DNA from: Allobosea sp.
GTDB lineage: Bacteria > Pseudomonadota > Alphaproteobacteria > Rhizobiales > Beijerinckiaceae
Assembly (NCBI GenBank): GCA_024231975.1
Contig: JAAEQB010000103.1
Location: forward strand, 1 to 8,360
DNA length: 8,360 nucleotides
Direction: 5' to 3'
The notes beneath the pieces are model-generated. The model was not told where the DNA came from, made no database searches, and saw only the letters and a program-made list of their open reading frames with translations. Positions within the stretch are counted from its first letter, which is position 1. Each line of letters starts with the position of its first letter. A program made the translations under genes and the position numbers. Below are positions 6,665 to 8,360 of the stretch, one piece after another.

Positions 6665-7531
6665 CTAGATGGCGTCCCCGGGGACGTCTAGTGGTATCGA
6701 CAGAATGACCCTGCCGTTTACCGCCGGCGCCGGGAAGCGGCCAGCTTCGATGTTGAGAGGAAGGCAGGCAAGCAAAAGAGCTGGCATATCAAGACCAGCG
6801 TCCCTGTTCCTGCGCAGGGACACGAAATCGTCCTCGCCGCGTTCCCTGCCGACGTGGATGTTGCCTGCCCGCTGCGCGCCTACTGTCGTTTCCCAAGCCG
6901 GCTCCCTGATGCCGCCTGCGCCATAGTCGTGGCAGACGAACAGTCGGACGTCGTCGGGCTCGGCGAGAATGCGGCGAATGGAGGCATATAGCCGATGCGC
7001 GTCCGCGCGGTGGAAGTCGCAGCGCGCCGTCCCCGAGTCCGGCATGAACAACGTGTCACCGAGGAAGATCGCGTCTCCGATCCGGTAGCTGAGGTGGTCG
7101 ATCGTATGCCCCGGCGTCGCCAAGACCTCGATCGTTTCCTCTCCGAGCTTCAGGCGATCCCCGTCGTCGAGCAGTCGATCGAACGGAGGGGTCGCCGAAG
7201 CGTTCAGAGCATAAACATTACGCACGACATCAGCCACCTCGCCGACCTTCCGGCCGATAGCGATCCGACCTCCCAACTCTTCCCGGAGAGCGAACGCGCC
7301 GGAGACATGGTCGTGGTGGACATGCGTTTCCAGAATCCATTCGAGCTTGAGATCGTGCTCGCGGATGAAGCCTACGAGGGCATCAACGGGAGCACGGGTG
7401 GTGCGACCCGACTTCGGATCGAGATCGAAGACAGGATCGATCACCGCGCAAGAAAAGGAAGCGCGGCAGAACGCGATATGCGTCGCTGTGCCGCTTCGCT
7501 CGTCGTAGAATGTTTCGACTTCGACGCTCAC
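6665..7531 (-). CDS. MBL-fold metallohydrolase, probable persulfide dioxygenase (ETHE1/Blh type)
   Basis: A 288-residue metallo-beta-lactamase-fold protein. The metal motif is THVHHDH (His70, His72, Asp74, His75), with further ligands at His142 (ATPGHT), Asp159 (FLGDTLF) and His201 (VCHDYG). DSGTARCDF (165-173) and the C-terminal block LPLNIEAGRFPAPAVNG are characteristic of ETHE1/Blh-type sulfur dioxygenases rather than glyoxalase II. These mononuclear iron enzymes oxidise glutathione persulfide or related persulfides to sulfite in the cytoplasm, detoxifying sulfide-derived species. No rhodanese domain is attached, unlike the Blh protein of the BigR operon. The start is GTG 7531, with GGGAGAG 5 nt upstream. 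Placement between a peroxiredoxin (33 nt gap) and a thioredoxin-reductase-like protein supports a role in sulfur and peroxide stress. The dioxygenase activity is inferred from family features. Confidence 0.85.
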   Translation of the reverse strand: MSVEVETFYDERSGTATHIAFCRASFSCAVIDPVFDLDPKSGRTTRAPVDALVGFIREHDLKLEWILETHVHHDHVSGAFALREELGGRIAIGRKVGEVADVVRNVYALNASATPPFDRLLDDGDRLKLGEETIEVLATPGHTIDHLSYRIGDAIFLGDTLFMPDSGTARCDFHRADAHRLYASIRRILAEPDDVRLFVCHDYGAGGIREPAWETTVGAQRAGNIHVGRERGEDDFVSLRRNRDAGLDMPALLLACLPLNIEAGRFPAPAVNGRVILSIPLDVPGDAI

Positions 7532-7563
7532 AATCGCTCTCCCGGTTGATAGAACGTTTTATT

Positions 7564-8199
7564 TTAAGCCTTCGGCTGCGGCACGACCCGCAGATAAGGC
7601 TTCAGCTCCTTCCACCCATCCGGGAATTTTTCGCGAGCGGCGTCGTCGGAGAGGGACGGAACGATGATCACGTCCTCGCCCTGCCGCCAGTTGACCGGCG
7701 TCGCGACGGAGTGCTTGGCGGTAAGTTGGAGGGAATCGACGGCTCGCAGTATCTCGTCGAAGTTGCGCCCAGTGCTAGCCGGATATGTGAGGCTGAGCTT
7801 GAGCTTCTTGTCCGGCCCGATGACGAAGACGGAGCGGACCGTCATGCTATCGCTGGCGCTCGGATGGATCATTCCATAGAGCAAAGACACCTTGCGATCC
7901 GGATCGGCTATGATCGGAAAATTGACGCGGTGGCCTTGCGTCTCCTCGATATCGTCCTCCCAGGCTCCGTGACGGTCGAGCTGGTCGACGCTGAGGCCGA
8001 TGACCTTGACGTTGCGTCGATCGAACTCGGGCTTCAAACGGGCGACGTCGCCAAGTTCCGTCGTGCAGACGGGCGTGAAATTCTTCGGGTGCGAGAACAG
8101 GATAGCCCAGGACGATCCCAACCACTCGTGAAAGCGGATCGGGCCTTGCGTCGTCACGGCTTCGAAGTCGGGAGCGAGATCGCCGAGTTGTAGCGTCAT
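7564..8199 (-). CDS. 1-Cys peroxiredoxin (Prx6/AhpC-TSA family)
   Basis: A 211-residue peroxiredoxin with the peroxidatic motif HPKNFTPVCTTE (Pro38, Thr42, Cys45) and the conserved arginine in MTVRSVFVIGPD (Arg122). The Prx6-class features YPASTGRN (139-146), VATPVNW and a long C-terminal arm ending GWKELKPYLRVVP are present. Cys45 is the only cysteine, so the enzyme cannot form its own resolving disulfide and depends on an external thiol. It reduces hydrogen peroxide or organic hydroperoxides in the cytoplasm. The frame is open beyond 8358, but the family start MTLQLGDLAPDF and AAAGGG 7 nt upstream of ATG 8199 fix the start. It leads the run with the persulfide dioxygenase-like and thioredoxin-reductase-like genes. 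One of these partners, or glutathione, may provide the reductant. Confidence 0.93.
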   Translation of the reverse strand: MTLQLGDLAPDFEAVTTQGPIRFHEWLGSSWAILFSHPKNFTPVCTTELGDVARLKPEFDRRNVKVIGLSVDQLDRHGAWEDDIEETQGHRVNFPIIADPDRKVSLLYGMIHPSASDSMTVRSVFVIGPDKKLKLSLTYPASTGRNFDEILRAVDSLQLTAKHSVATPVNWRQGEDVIIVPSLSDDAAREKFPDGWKELKPYLRVVPQPKA

Positions 8200-8206
8200 A
8201 ATGATG

Positions 8207-8212
8207 CCCTTT
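8207..8212 (-). promoter_or_regulatory. ribosome binding site fixing the peroxiredoxin start
   Basis: Read on the minus strand, AAAGGG lies 7 nt before ATG 8199. It selects the family-typical start over the upstream in-frame extension, whose translation has no peroxiredoxin features. Confidence 0.6.
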
Positions 8213-8300
8213 CGGCGATAGGTCGCCTCGGTTGAGTTGGCAATGGCGCGCAGGAGTTGATCGTGGCGGCCAAGTTTGAAATCCCCGAAAACGGTAGCCC

Positions 8301-8360
8301 TTAAGCCCGCCGCATCACAACGAGGTCGCGGAGGGAAAGCCGGCCCAATGGATGGCACGC
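8301..8360 (-). CDS. possible 3' end of an upstream minus-strand gene
   Basis: Reading from the right edge, one minus-strand frame gives 19 residues ending LSLRDLVVMRRA and a TAA at 8301-8303. The composition is like a real protein C-terminus, and a gene end here would leave a normal 101-nt gap before the peroxiredoxin. It is too short to identify or to distinguish from chance. Confidence 0.2.
   Translation of the reverse strand, partial: ACHPLGRLSLRDLVVMRRA

Noticed and set aside
8215..8245. TTGCCA box with a TATCGC about 17 nt downstream as a promoter for the peroxiredoxin run
   Set aside because: Only half of the -10 bases match, and transcription from it would start inside the ribosome binding site.
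8200..8358. 53-residue in-frame extension of the peroxiredoxin
   Set aside because: Peroxiredoxins of this class begin at MTLQLGDLAPDF, and AAAGGG is placed correctly for ATG 8199. The extension looks like translated leader.
1..8360. CRISPR array, tRNA, rRNA, riboswitch or phage attachment site
   Set aside because: No regularly spaced direct repeats, cloverleaf-like sequence or conserved RNA motif were seen on either strand.

Overview
The window looks like an accessory stretch of a GC-rich alphaproteobacterial genome or plasmid. A sphingomonad or rhizobial relative is my best guess, based on codon use, the types of IS remnant and the look of the proteins; there is no rRNA or tRNA to anchor the taxonomy. 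Three blocks of apparently intact genes concerned mostly with thiol, sulfur or peroxide redox chemistry are separated by broken transposase genes.

Left block (1-1313, minus strand). Read in the direction of transcription it has a small membrane-anchored protein of DUF2946-like appearance (1313-972), a membrane-anchored TlpA-type thioredoxin (930-388) and the first 129 codons of a CcdA-type electron-transfer membrane protein (388 to beyond position 1). The last two overlap by one base (TGATG). CcdA normally passes electrons across the inner membrane to periplasmic TlpA-like thioredoxins, so the pair forms a periplasmic disulfide-reducing module. A poorly explained stretch (1314-1715) follows, with a 52-residue ORF and a second, related segment, both carrying an EWD[QE]P motif.

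Centre (1716-5680). A Tn3-family transposase fragment (plus strand, about 1716-2190) lies directly upstream of one large plus-strand gene (2311-4998, 895 aa). That protein joins an extended-SDR/NAD-dependent epimerase domain, a His/Met-rich linker, an SPW-type membrane domain, a VKOR-like membrane domain that lacks its CXXC cysteines, and a C-terminal SPW-like membrane domain. On its 3' side are two minus-strand transposase remnants: an IS66-type tnpB with a frameshift (5285-5021) and an N-terminal piece of an IS630-type transposase (about 5680-5434). Transposon debris therefore flanks the fusion gene on both sides.

Right block (8199-5692, minus strand). A tight three-gene run, probably one operon: a 1-Cys peroxiredoxin, an ETHE1/Blh-type metallo-beta-lactamase-fold protein (probable persulfide dioxygenase) and a thioredoxin-reductase-like flavoprotein with a CAVC redox centre. 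The gaps are 33 and 37 nt, and each gene has a recognisable ribosome binding site. Together they suggest defence against peroxide and reactive sulfur species. A possible 3' end of another minus-strand gene sits at 8360-8301.

The most unusual item is the epimerase/SPW/VKOR-like fusion with a metal-ligand-rich linker and no VKOR cysteines. Architectures of this general kind may already be in databases; its function cannot be read from the sequence.
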